A stretch of 64,000 nt of DNA. Origin: Phaeosaccion multiseriatum. Taxonomy: Eukaryota > Ochrophyta, other classes. The notes beneath the pieces were generated by a model that was not told the DNA's origin, searched no databases, and saw nothing but the letters and a program-made list of their open reading frames with translations. The translations under genes and the position numbers were made by a program. Below are positions 11,136-22,946 of the stretch, one piece after another; position 1 is the first letter of the stretch, and each line of letters starts with the position of its first letter. Location of the stretch: positions 6,200,001-6,264,000 of the forward strand of contig OZ218950.1 of assembly GCA_965112735.1 (NCBI GenBank), written 5' to 3'.

Positions 11136-12278
11136 TCGGCCCCAGACTGGCCTAGAAGCCTAGGCCTAGAGTCGAAATTTGGCCGGCCTAGGGGGGCCGC
11201 AGGCCCCCGGCCTAGGCCTAGAGGGGACCGCAGGCCCCCGGCCTAGGCCTATTTTTGGCGCAGCCCCCCCGGCCTAGGCCTATTGACCCTGGACAAGATT
11301 ACGGTGTGCGCCGGGACCGCAATCAGTAATCAGCCCCCAGCTGGCGCATAATCAGTACTCAGGCCGGCTGGTCACCGGCTGTAAGCAACCAGACCGGCTG
11401 GCGCCGGTCATAATCAGTAATCAGGCCGGCTGCGCCGGCCGTAATCAGTAATCAGATAATCTTGTCCAGGGTCGACTCCCTCCCTCCCTCCCTCCCTCCC
11501 TCCCTCCCTCCCTCCCTCCCTCCCTCCCTCCCTCCCTCCCTCCCTCCCTCCCTCCCTCTCTCCCTCCCTCCCTCCCTCCCTCCCTCCCTCCCTCCCTCCC
11601 TCCCTCCCTCCCTCCCTCCCTCCCTCCCTCCCTCCCTCCCTCCCTCCCTCCCTCCCTCCCTCCCTCCCTCCCTCTCTCCCTCCCTCCCTCCCTCCCTCCC
11701 TCCCTCCCTCCCTCCCTCCCTCCCTCCCTCCCTCCCTCCCTCCCTCCCTCCCTCCCTGCCTCCCTGCCTCCCTCCCTGCCTCCCTCCCTCCCTCCCTCCC
11801 TCCCTCCCTCCCTCCCTCCCTCCCTCCCTCCCTCCCTCCCTCCCTCCCTCCCTCCCTCCCTCCCTCCCTCCCTCCCTCCCTCCCTCCCTCCCTCCCTCCC
11901 TCCCTCCCTCCCTCCCTCCCTCCCTCCCTCCCTCCCTCCCTCCCTCCCTCCCTCCCTCCCTCCATCCATCCATCCCTCCCTCCCTCCCTCCCTGCCTCCC
12001 TCCCTTCGACCCTGGACAAAAGGTTACGGTGTGCGCCGGCCGTAATCAGTAATCAGCCCCCGGCTGGCGCATAATCAGTAAATCAGGCCGGCTGGTCACC
12101 GGCTGCAATCAGCAACCAGGCCGGCTGGCACCATAATCAGTAATCAGGCCGGGTGCGCCGGCCGGAATCAGTAATCAGATAGGTTGAGGCCTAGGCCTAG
12201 AACCGCCGGCCTAGCAGAGCGGCCAACGGCCGCCGGCCTAGGCCTAGAGCATAGGCTTCAAGGCCAGTCTGGGGCCGA
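11136..12278. mobile_element. TIR element 2 with (CCCT)n core, 1,143 bp
   Basis: Same ends as element 1 (TCGGCCCCAGACTGGCCT ... AGGCCAGTCTGGGGCCGA). Target-site duplication AAGGAG occurs at 11130-11135 and 12279-12284. The core of about 527 bp (11477-12003) is (CCCT)n, opposite in orientation to element 1. Subterminal blocks rich in GGCCTAGGCCTA, GATTACGGTGTGCGCCGG and GTAATCAGTAATCAG are shared with elements 1 and 3. No coding capacity. Confidence 0.85.
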
Positions 12279-12340
12279 AAGGAGTGGCGGGCACTCTCGC
12301 CTGTGCCTGTAGCTTCTCTAGCTTGGACACGAGCAGCGCG

Positions 12341-12607
12341 ATGACCTCGGGGTTGGGATACGAAACGGCGCTGGACTTGCTCGAGGATGTGCGGAAAGAA
12401 CGAGTTCTCAGCCTAATGTCATTGCGTACAGCTCTGTGCGTCTGGCAGGCAGAGGAGGCAGAGTACGAGAAGGTACTGCTGGAGCAGATGCGGAGGGAAG
12501 GGCTTCAACCCAATAAAGTTTCTACAGCTGCAGGGCTTGGCAGGAAGGAAGGCAGACTGACCAGACGTCACAGCTGGCGGATAAAATTCCAAAATGTATG
12601 TTCCTAA
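12341..12607 (+). pseudogene. PPR-like fragment, unit B
   Basis: Starts with the same peptide as unit A (MTSGLGYETALDLLEDVRKE), then is frame-shifted relative to it after the KE codons. A second PPR-like piece, LLEQMRREGLQPNKVS, follows. The element-2 insertion lies directly upstream. A third, still more worn start of the same fragment is visible at about 15951 in unit C. Confidence 0.6.
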
Positions 12608-13113
12608 GAGCAACTTCTCACCTCCGAGACACCTCCGTTTCAGAGCCACCCCTACCATCGAATCCCCCCCCCCCTCCACCCTAAACTACTGTTTTAGCGA
12701 GTTTGAACATGCGCATCGTGTTGCCCTCGTCGAGACAAGTCGAATGCCGGCATCGTTGTGCCTCCTGCAACCTCTATCAAGTTCAGTTCTGTGGCCCTGC
12801 AGCGTGTGGAGGCCTAACAAACTCCTGTTCCTTACGTAAGGGTGTGTCTGTCTGCTGTTTTTTGTGCCTAGCCGCGCCGCGCCCTCCCCCCTTCCCCCCA
12901 ACCGCCTCCATGCCGAGTTGAGTCGTTTTTTTTACGCTCCCCAGGTAGTAGGCGTGGGCAAGGGGAGTGCAATAACGCCCTCAAATTTTAACCTTACTGA
13001 ATTACGCCAATCGCCTTTTAGGTGTCTTGGAGGTGAGACGCTACTCTTCTCTACAGCAGACACATGTCCACAACAGTCACTTAAAAAAATACATATGTAA
13101 TTCATTCTAATAA

Positions 13114-15013
13114 TCAAATTGGCTCATGACTGAAGGGTTGTGGAGGCAACGCAAGAGACTCCCCCTGGGGCGAGTTCATGATGGTGATGGCCTTGTTGAG
13201 ATCGTCTAGCGCGTTGTGGTCCTCCTTCGTCGTCGTCTCCTCCTTCTCCCGGGCTGCGACCGCTTGTTCCGCACCCCTGGCCTCGAGGTATGCCTTGCTC
13301 TCACGGAACTTGGCGAGGAAGTTGCCTTGCAGCATGTGCCGCACCTCCAGGACGGAGGGGTGGAACACCCTGGCCCGAGCTTCCGTCTGCCAGGCCAGGC
13401 CAGTGGAGCGGCAGTGAAGCGACAGTGGAGCGACAGGGGGGCGGGTGGTGCGAGGCGACCGAGGCGAGAGGGACGCGTTAGAAGAAAATGAGAAGGAAGG
13501 ATCGAGGCGGTGGAGTAGGCATGCCTGGTGGGTAGTCAAGCCAGCAGGGGCAGCGGGGGACAGGCAAGCAGCAACAGCACCAGCAGAGCACGGGGAACGC
13601 ACCTGATCGGCGCTCATGAAGACGTCCCTGTCCATGAGGCGCAGCCCCTGCGTGCGCATCTTGGTGTCGATGTTCACCTCCATGTCCGAGAACTGCTCAA
13701 TGTACGTGCGGCAGATGGAGGTGTAGCACTCGTAGACCTGCTCAAGCAGCGGAGCAGGAGGGCCCTCCTCGCTCCCACCGGCCCCTCCTTCGCCCCCTTG
13801 CTGCGCGGCTTGCGGTGACGCCCGTCCTTCTTCTTCTTCTTCTCGACCCCCATCCTCCACCCTCTGCTGCTCGCGGCGCACGAGAGCGTCGTACCCCTCC
13901 ACTGCCCGAAGGAAGTCGTAACTCTCGAGGCAGAGCGCCCGGCGAATGAAGTCGTAGAACAGCTTGTCCAAGACCGGATGGGCCATGATCTCGGCCACCT
14001 CCGCACCAATCCCGTCCCCCGCGCTGTGCGATGTATCTGTCAAAGATGAAAGCGGCACCACATGTCGTCCTGACTTTCTGTTCAGAGCGCGGAAGCTTCG
14101 CTCTGTTTTGACTTTCAAGTAGGCCCTCCTGGCTATGGGGTCGTGCACCCACCGGAGGTCTCCCCACCAATACAGCATAGCAAGTGAAGCAACAGCGCTG
14201 AATGAAGCGATCACGAGGTTCAGCGCCGTCGACACCTTCCATGCGTCCGTGGTCTCCCGCACCACGAGGACGAAGAAGTAGATGACAGCATGGACTGAGA
14301 AGATCATGACCATGCAGGCGATCTCCTCACCGACGTGCAGGAGGTCGTTGGTCTGGACAATCCGTCTGCTCCAATACCCTGCGAAACAGTCCAGTATAGC
14401 GAGCGGACCGATCTGTACTTGCCAAGGCTGCAGCGCGTAGCAGTAGTAGTCGCTCCCGGACTGGAAGGGTCTGAACCACGCCACCAACGAAGCCATCACC
14501 ATACTCTGCACGATGCCGCCCGCTACCAGTTTCCATGCCCAGAAAGGCGCCAGAATGAAGGCATACTTCTTACGGGTCTCCTGTTCTGCCATCGCTATCA
14601 TCATCTTCAGAGCTCGCATTAAAGTGGGGACACCTGGACTCGAGAGGTGGCAGTGGCAGGACAAGAAGGAGTTAGATCGGCCGTGTGTGAGGAGACGTGG
14701 ACACAATGTAAACCAGGCACAACCAGCTGTAACAAGCCTCAATGAGTCACTTACCACCCACCGCAAGCCCCAAAAAGGATGAGAATATGATGAAGTCACA
14801 CGAGAAGGGGGGGCCATCCACCCTGCAGATGTACTCGGCACTGAGGACGAACGCATAAGCCGATTGTCCCGCGACGGTGCATAGGAGAAGGCCAGGGTAG
14901 CGAGCCCTGATGATGGGGCAGTTCCTTCTCTGCCAAAGCTGCCGACTCTTCCGAAAGACGGCGCTCAAGAGGGCCGCAGTTAGCACCAGGAGCGCGACGC
15001 TCGCGGCGTGTAT
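13114..15013 (-). CDS. 7TM-RGS protein, copy C (conserved start codon lost)
   Basis: Exons 14755-15013, 13603-14612 and 13114-13386 join in frame. If the first exon is read from the same point as copies A and B, the product is 513 residues and exon 1 is also 259 nt. However, the codon aligned with the ATG of A and B is ATA (15011-15013), and no in-frame ATG lies shortly upstream. Translation would need a non-AUG start, a distant 5' exon or a downstream Met that removes the first membrane segment. The rest is intact: seven hydrophobic segments, full linker and full RGS blocks. The third acceptor shifts to CAG|ACGGAAG and keeps frame. It may be a young pseudogene or an N-terminally altered gene. 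Confidence 0.65.
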
Positions 15014-16385
15014 CCTTCGGTCCGGTCTCTTCCTTGGGCCGCTAGTAATGCGTTGGTGGAGACGCCCTACTGTTTCTGCTTTTTTTATATTTCCCCCCCA
15101 TCAACAACGTGGATTACGGCATGTCCTGGCTCCTGTGATGTGACTACTCTCCCTCTCCCTCTCCCTCTCCCTCTCTCTCTCACCTTCCTCTGCTTTTTCT
15201 TTCTCTAAACCTTTCAAGCTCTCTCTATTTCTCCCTCTTATAAGATTTTTTATTCGCTACAAGTACTCGTAACGAAACTGCCGCCGGATAAGGCTTTACG
15301 TCTGTACGTAACTGCCCCCCCATTCTCCCCCCCTTCTGGACGCATTGTACTGTACTCCACTCTTCTCTGCAGAGCAGTACACTGCCCTCCACTCTCGCAG
15401 GCGGAGAGCGCTTCGTGGGGAGCACAGGAGCGACCCGACTCATGACACCTGACACCTGACACCTGACACCTGACACCCAATACCTCGCACCCAGCCAGCC
15501 AGCCAACCGGGCGGAGGGAGTCAAGAGCCCCCCGTCGTGAGCAGAACGCGACTGCACGCAGGCCGTCCCGTGCCTTCCTCCCGCATATCGAGAGAGTCTC
15601 TCTGCCCTTGCGTGGGACTTGCGCCAGCCAAGACCTGCTTACCCGCTCCGCTCCTGCAACCAGCCAAGCAGTACACCACGACTTGCCTCCCCCCGTCGAC
15701 CCTCTCCTCCCTCCCCCCTATATATAATTCATATATAATTCATAAGTTACATGTTAGGTACTACGAAGTATGTGTTATATATACAAGCCCCTTCGCCCTC
15801 GAAGCCCCTAGTCACCAGTTGGAAGTCGGCCGCTAGCTATCGCGGTCGTCCTCAGTTTACCCAAGGAGTCGGCCCCTGACATGAAAGGAGTGGCGGGCAT
15901 CCTCGCCTGGCTGTGCCTGCGGCTTCTCTGGCTTGGACACGAGCAGCGCGATGACGTCGGGGTTGAGATCAGGGGATGCCATGGCACTGGTGATCACTGC
16001 CTGCCACGTCCTCCACCGTCGACAAATCCAATTTACATTGTTCTAACTGAGGAGCTCCAGCACTAGCACCGGAGGGAGGGAACAAGAGCCATGACGCCAG
16101 GAGGGTAGGTAGGTACGGTACCCTCGTCACTACCCTCACTCGGCCCTCGACTTGATCGGCCCCCGACGCGCTTTTGAGCTTTCGCTATTGCCGGCGTTAG
16201 CCGGCACGCTATCAGCTTTCCCGCCCTCCTTTGCTAGTTGCTAGTGGACTATTGTGGCGGGCGGCGGAGGGGCGGGGGGGTGGGTGGCGCTAGCAACCAG
16301 CACGCTATCAGCTACTGATGCGTGCCAATAGCGTAGCTATCGGCTATAAGAGGGTAAGGAGTCGAGTGTCTGACGTGAAGAAACT
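15014..16385. other. Flank of 7TM-RGS copy C, with element remnants
   Basis: No intact gene. It contains a CT-rich run at about 15150-15240 and the shared flank of the triplicated unit (15270-15720). A 16-bp insert at 15869-15884 lies between two AAGGAG hexamers, and a worn PPR start is seen at 15951. About 16157-16350 carries degenerate copies of the GCCGGCACGCTATC sequence found inside the short TIR element at 6361-6535. Its left part reads TCGGCCCCCGACGCG, but no clean right end or target duplication was found. Confidence 0.45.
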
Positions 16386-16391
16386 CTTCGG

Positions 16392-18229
16392 GCGGCTCCA
16401 GACTGGCCTGGAAGCCTAGGCCTAGAGACGAAATTCGGCCGGCCTAGGGGGGCCGCAGGCCCCCGGCCTAGGCCTAGAGGGGGCCGCAGGTCCCCGGCCT
16501 AGGCCTAATTTTGGCGCAGCCCCCCCGGCCTAGGCCTATCGACCCTGGACAAGATTACGGTGTGCGCCGGCCGTAACCAGTAGTAATCAGCCCCCCCCGA
16601 AAATTAGGTCGGCTGGTCACCGACTGTAAGCAACCAGACCGGCTGGCGCCGGTCATAATCAGTAATCCGGCCGGCTGCGCCGGCCGTAATCAGAATCAGA
16701 TGATCTTGTCCAGGGTCGACTCCCTGCCTCCCTCCCTCCCTCCCTCCCTCCCTCCCTCCCTCCCTCTCTCCCTCCTTCCCTCCCTCCCTCCCTCCCTCCC
16801 TCCCTCCCTCCCTCCCTCCCTCCCTCCCTCCCTCCCTCCCTCCCTCCCTCCCTCCCTCCCTCCCTCCCTCCCTCCCTCCCTCCCTCCCTCCCTCCCTCCC
16901 TCCCTCCCTCCCTCCCTCCCTCCCTCCCTCCCTCCCTCCCTCCCTCCCTCCCTCCCTCCCTCCCTCCCTCCCTCCCTCCCTCCCTCCCTCCCTCCCTCCC
17001 TCCCTCCCTCCCTCCCTCCCTCCCTCCCTCCCTCCCTCCCTCCCTCCCTCCCTCCCTCCCTCCCTCCCTCCCTCCCTCCCTCCCTCCCTCCCTCCCTCCC
17101 TCCCTCCCTCCCTCCCTCCCTCCCTCCCTCCCTCCCTCCCTCCCTCCCTCCCTCCCTCCCTCCCTCCCTCCCTCCCTCCCTCCCTCCCTCCCTCCCTCCC
17201 TCCCTCCCTCCCTCCCTCCCTCCCTCCCTCCCTCCCTCCCTCCCTCCCTCCCTCCCTCCCTCCCTCCCTCCCTCCCTCCCTCCCTCCCTCCCTCCCTCCC
17301 TCCCTCCCTCCCTCCCTCCCTCCCTCCCTCCCTCCCTCCCTCCCTCCCTCCCTCCCTCCCTCCCTCCCTCCCTCCCTCCCTCCCTCCCTCCCTCCCTCCC
17401 TCCCTCCCTCCCTCCCTCCCTCCCTCCCTCCCTCCCTCCCTCCCTCCCTCCCTCCCTCCCTCCCTCCCTCCCTCCCTCCCTCCCTCCCTCCCTCCCTCCC
17501 TCCCTCCCTCCCTCCCTCCCTCCCTCCCTCCCTCCCTCCCTCCCTCCCTCCCTCCCTCCCTCCCTCCCTCCCTCCCTCCCTCCCTCCCTCCCTCCCTCCC
17601 TCCCTCCCTCCCTCCCTCCCTCCCTCCCTCCCTCCCTCCCTCCCTCCCTCCCTCCCTCCCTCCCTCCCTCCCTCCCTCCCTCCCTCCCTCCCTCCCTCCC
17701 TCCCTCCCTCCCTCCCTCCCTCCCTCCCTCCCTCCCTCCCTCCCTCCCTCCCTCCCTCCCTCCCTCCCTCCCTCCCTCCCTCCCTCCCTCCCTCCCTCCC
17801 TCCCTCCCTCCCTCCCTCCCTCCCTCCCTCCCTCCCTCCCTCCCTCCCTCCCTCCCTCCCTCCCTCCCTCCCTCCCTCCCTCCCTCCCTCCCTCCCTCCC
17901 TCCCTCCCTCCCTCCCTCCCTCCCTCCCTCCCTCCCTCCCTCCCTCCCTCCCTCCCTCCCTCCCTCCCTTCGACCCTGGACAAGATTACGGTGTGCGCCG
18001 GCCTTAATCAGTAATCAGCCTCCGGCTGACGCATAATCAGTACTCAGGCCGGCTGCGCCGGCCGTAATTACTAATCAGATAGGTCGAGGCCTAGGCCTAG
18101 AACCGCCGGCCTAGGGAGAAAAAATTGCCGGCCTAGAGCGGCCAACGGCCGCCGGCCTAGGCCTAGAGCGGGCGTAGGCCGCTCGGCCTAGGGCCTAGAG
18201 CATAGGCTTGTAGGCCAGTCTGGAGCCGA
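16392..18229. mobile_element. TIR element 3 with very long (CCCT)n core, 1,838 bp
   Basis: Left end GCGGCTCCAGACTGGCCT and right end AGGCCAGTCTGGAGCCGA are inverted repeats, diverged from elements 1 and 2 by a few bases. Target-site duplication CTTCGG occurs at 16386-16391 and 18230-18235. The core at about 16721-17969 is roughly 1.25 kb of almost uninterrupted (CCCT)n. Subterminal GGCCTAGGCCTAGAG and GACCCTGGACAAGATTACGG blocks match elements 1 and 2. Element 3 lies beyond the duplicated block, so it is an independent insertion. Confidence 0.85.
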
Positions 18230-18235
18230 CTTCGG

Positions 18236-18562
18236 AAATCCGGACCATAGATTGCACGGTAGCCAAGCCATTTGTGAATTCGCATTTTTTTTTGTCGTTG
18301 ATGTGTTTGTCCGGAGGAAGGTAAATTGTAAATACCACAATACGAACCATTGTAACGTGTTGATGTACCGGACGAGCATTCAGGCGAAGGTGCACGCCCA
18401 CGAAAATCCCGTTCAATCCCCTTATTCGCCGAGAGCCCGTTCTAGACAAGAGAGGAGAGACTGAATGAGACGCCACATCCGTGGCTTGCATGGACAGCTC
18501 GATGAGCCGCCGCAACCAACCGTGGTAGACGTACAGTAAGAGTAGCGTAGTCGCGTAGCAGA

Positions 18563-18594
<32 letters not shown>

Positions 18595-18804
18595 AAGCGG
18601 GAATGTGCTGCCTCAACTTCCTAACGTCTGCAGCGGTACGATAAAGCGAAATAATCTCAGCGAGGTCTTGGCCAAGCAAGAGAAGGGTGAGCAAAGGGGG
18701 GGCAAATCAGCCCCTCCCGCAGAGGCAGCAAAGGAGCACAGGGTGTAGCTGTTAGCTGTGGGGCTCCGTATCTCGGCGATCGGGAGATACGGCGAAGACA
18801 CGCG
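18236..18804. other. Upstream region of the PT-rich secreted protein gene
   Basis: No gene seen. Contains a short (CAG)n run at about 18563-18590. Probably holds the promoter and 5' UTR of the following plus-strand gene. Confidence 0.4.
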
Positions 18805-19314
18805 ATGCTTCACTTCCAGGAATTGATGCTGGCAGGGCTGGCATGTCTGCTGGGCCTTCTGACACTGACTGGTGCTAACCCGGAGTGCCAGGAAGGAGGG
18901 GCGTGGTACTTCGGAGGAGAGAATAGGAACGACATGCTGCAGTGGCTTTGGATGACAAAAGGTGAATCACACCTCCAGATTATACCCCCCCCCTCGTGAT
19001 AAACTTTCCTACTGCCCACTGCGCCTCTCACTACATATCCGCCCATGGTATCGCAGAGGAAAGCCCCCTCTCCCCCAAACGCTACCCCCTCCGGACTGAC
19101 ATGGCACGCCCCCCTTTGCTCTCCCCCCCTCAACGATGTGGGTGCACCTGTTGATGACTCACAGACTACTTTGATGGATACCCGCGGTGGTATGTAAAGG
19201 CCCAGCTGAGCTACGACACGCTCTTCCAGGAGAATCCCTATATTGATGAAATCGTTTTTGAGAGGCTCGACCCTGACTCTGGTGCCTGGGTGATGATGGT
19301 CTCATGGTAAGAAA

Positions 19315-19364
<50 letters not shown>

Positions 19365-19422
19365 GAGGGGCCCAGAGACAGGGGGGATGGGAGGGGGGGA
19401 GGGCAAGCGAGAGAGTAACACA

Positions 19423-19464
<42 letters not shown>

Positions 19465-22400
19465 AACACATGGGGTGAGGGTGCGCTGAGAGGCTTGAAG
19501 ATCTGATGCAACTGACACCGTTTGCTACGTACATGTGCTGCTCGTGGGGACTGCGAAGAACTGGAGAAATGCACTCCCCCCCACCCCACCCCACCCCTTT
19601 CCATCCACGCGACAATCCCTGTCTATTTGACCGACCCGACCCCCCACCCCTTCGCAGCCGCCAATGCCACTCCACAATCAACGCTCGTGCTGCATATGAG
19701 CGAACTGTTGACCCTTATCCCCGCAATGAGGAACGAGCGCTATTCCATGTTTCCTCTCCCTGGCCAGCGCGGGCCACGCACACACACAGACACACACACC
19801 GCTCCGTTCATTCTCCTTTCGGAACCCCATCCTCTTATAACCCCTTCCTCTCTCCCTCCCACCCTCTCACCCTCCCACCCCGCAGGGACAACGGTTACAT
19901 TAGCGGCGCCACCCCCCCTGTTTACACGGCAAGGACCCTCCCCGAGGAGGCTGGCGACGACCCGGATGATGAGACGGTCAACACGCAAATCACCGTCCGT
20001 ATTCGCCTCGTCAAGACCGATGAAGCGTGCCCTATGGCAGTGTCATCGGTACGTGCGTGCGTGCGTGTGTGCGTGCGTGCGTGTGTGCGTGCGTGCCTGC
20101 GTGCGAGTGGCGCTCTCCACCTGTGGAGTTTGCCCTCCCCCCGTCCCCGCACCCCATCCCATCCCATATGCCCTGCTCACCTTACGCACTACCGCCCCAC
20201 TTCTACCTCTCCTCCCATGGTTTGTCACTCTCTACCCTCATCACTCCATCCTCTCTCTCGCCTCTCTTTCCGCACCCACCATCGTCCTTACTGCTCCCTT
20301 CCGCGTTGACTGGCTGACTGACCGACTGACTCACTTGACTCACTCACTCACTCACTCACCCACCCACCCACTCCAATAGCTTGACTGACTGACTCCCCGT
20401 CCCATCCACTGCCATCCCATCCCGCTCCATATTTTCCTCAGAGCGTGACACTGGGTCACTTCGACTTTGTGTGGGGCGAGGTCTTCCAATTTGTGTCCGA
20501 AGGTTGGATGGCGCCCTCAGACACGCCCGCGTGGCTAAACGACCAATCTTTGGACGGAGTGCCTTGTGAGGCGACATGGTACGCAGGGGCAACTGCGTTG
20601 GACCCTGTCCAGTGGGTGGGCTCCCTGGTGGCGACAAAGCAGTGCGACTGCAGGTGGCGCATTGAGATGATCTTAAACAACGATATCATGACCAACAACC
20701 CCTACCTCGGTACGTGTGTGTGCATGTGCGTGTGTGCTTGTGTGGTTGTTGTGTGTGTATGATAATCCCCCTCTCTTTTCTCTTCTGCCTTAACCTATTC
20801 TATCCCTCCCCTCCCTCTCCTCCATCCCATTCCGGCCCACCCCATCCACTGCCATCCACTGCCATCCCACCCCCTCAGACTTTATGAGTATGCGACTCCC
20901 CCACCCTGCGGGCGGCGAGAGGATCGCTCTGTCACTGGCGTACCCAGGCAACCCCGTCCGGACCTGGTTCACGCAGCAGTTCAGTTGCGAGCTAGAGTCG
21001 ATCCAGGGGGCATTGCTCATCTTCTTTGACGAGTACAACTCCGTTGCAGGGCAAGTCACAGGCATTGGCCCCGATGCATCCACGTGTCAAGCCTTCCCCA
21101 CCTCCTGGGGCTCCTTTTGCATGGAGAATGGTGTGGTGTACACCGGAGCAGATGTGTCGGCTGGGGTGCTGCAAGGCGTGTGCGCGGAGGGGCTTGTGGA
21201 CAATAGGCTGGCGGCAGGGTGAGTGGAGGGAGGGAGGGAGGGAGGGAGGGAGTCAGTGAGAGAGAGAGAGAGAGAGTGATTGAGTGAGTGAGTGAGTGAG
21301 TGAGTGGCTGAGGGAGGGAGGGAGTGACGGTCTTGTCTCTGACCAGTACGAACAAGTCTCCCTACATGGTGTGGCAACGCCGTCGCCAACAACACCCGGG
21401 TCCTCCTCATCCTAAGGATAAACTGAAACTCATCCTAACGCCATCGCCCTCCCGTTTCTTCTTGTCCTGCCTCCCCTCCCCTCCGTTTCCTCCCCCTCGC
21501 TTTCGCTTTCGCTGCCCCCCCCCCCCCCCTGCCTCTTCCTCTGCCTCTCCCTCCCCCCCGAAAGCACATACGTGGGTGGAGAAAACTGCTTCGACTCTCC
21601 ATCGCCGGCGCCAGTGGCAACCGTTACTCCTACGGTCCCCGCCCCCACAGCCGCTCCCACAGCAGCACTCACAGCATCGCCCACAGCAGCACCCACAGCA
21701 TCGCCCACAGCAGCACCCACAGCAGCAGTGATCACTGCCGCTCCTACAGCCATGCCCACAGCAGAGCCCACCGCTCTTCCTACGCAAGTGCCAACCACCC
21801 CTCCCACTTCCCCTCCCACTTCTCCTCCCACTTCCCCTCCCACTTCCCCTCCCACTTCCCCTCCCACTTCTCCTCCCACTTCCCCTCCCACTTCCCCTCC
21901 CACTTCTCCTCCCACTTCTCCTCCCACTTCCCCTCCCACTTCCCCTCCCACTTCCCCTCCCACTTCCCCTCCCACCCCGGTGGCCACTGCCCTCCCCACA
22001 CTAGCACCAGTGGCCACTGTCCCTCCAACACTCGCGCCTGTTGCCGTGACGGTTACAGCTGCTCCCGTCGCAGTAACGGCTCCTCCGACCGCCCCTCAGA
22101 CGGCGGCTCCGATGACCCCTCCCACGTCCGCTCCGACGGCCCCGCCGGTGACTGTGGAGGTGGAGGTGGAGGTGTCAACAGCAAGTCCAGCAGCGCCAGC
22201 AAACAACAACAATAACGCTGCAACGGATCCGACTTTGGTGAGTGGGTGCTGCCGCATCCCTTGCAAGCGAGCGATGGATCGGATCGGATCGGAGGGAAGG
22301 AGGGAGGGAGGGGAGGGAAGGAGGGAGGGAGGGGAGGGAGGGAGGGAGGGGAGGGAGGGAGGCAGGGAGGGAGGGGAGGGAGGGAGGCAGGGGGAGAGGG

Positions 22401-22912
22401 GAGGGTGCGGCAAGAGGAGGCTCGGAAGCACTCCTCCCTTTTTGTAATGTTGTAGACAACTTGCTCGGCCTGGAACTCCCCCCCCACTCACCCCCTCCCC
22501 TATCTCTCTTGGCCTTTCTCTCTCCGTTCGTCCCGCCCCCCCCCCCCCCCAACCCATACGACCTGTCTGTCCGCCTGCCTGCCTGTTTGTCTGTCTGTTC
22601 TGTCTGTCTGTCTGCCTGCCTGCTAATACGCCTGTCCATGTATGTGTGTAAACCGTCATGCCCATATGCCTGCCCAGGCCTCTACACAGCCCCCCTTGGC
22701 CACAACGGCGCCTCCGACGGCGACCTCGACTGAGGTACGTACGTGTGACATTACGTAACTTTCTGTAGGCTCGCTCTCTCTGCCTCTCCCTCTCTACTTC
22801 TTTACCTCTTTCTCTCTCTCTCTCTCTTCTCTCTCTGTCTCTCTCTCCCTCTCTCTCTTCTCTCTCTCTCTCTCTCTTCTCTCTCTGTCTGTCTCTCTCT
22901 CTCTCTCTCTAT

Positions 22913-22946
<34 letters not shown>

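Larger units (their letters stand above)
4272..16010 (-). repeat. Tandem segmental triplication: 7TM-RGS gene plus upstream flank and PPR fragment
   Basis: Three units lie head to tail: about 4272-7890, 7888-12600 and 13114-16010. Each has the same 3-exon RGS gene on the minus strand. Upstream of it, each has a shared flank (ACTGCCGCCGGATAAGGCTT, then a block with GGAGAGCGCTTCGTGGGGAG) and then a plus-strand PPR fragment. Units A and B both end near CAGACGTCACAGCTGGCGGAT (7808 and 12565). Size differences are mostly explained by the insertions described separately. Confidence 0.85.

Noticed and set aside
21324-21420. Additional exon of the surface protein starting TACGAACAAG at 21347
   Set aside because: An acceptor AG exists and the phase fits, but no donor that restores the frame follows. 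Joining 21218 directly to 21565 keeps frame and yields GTYVGGENCFD.
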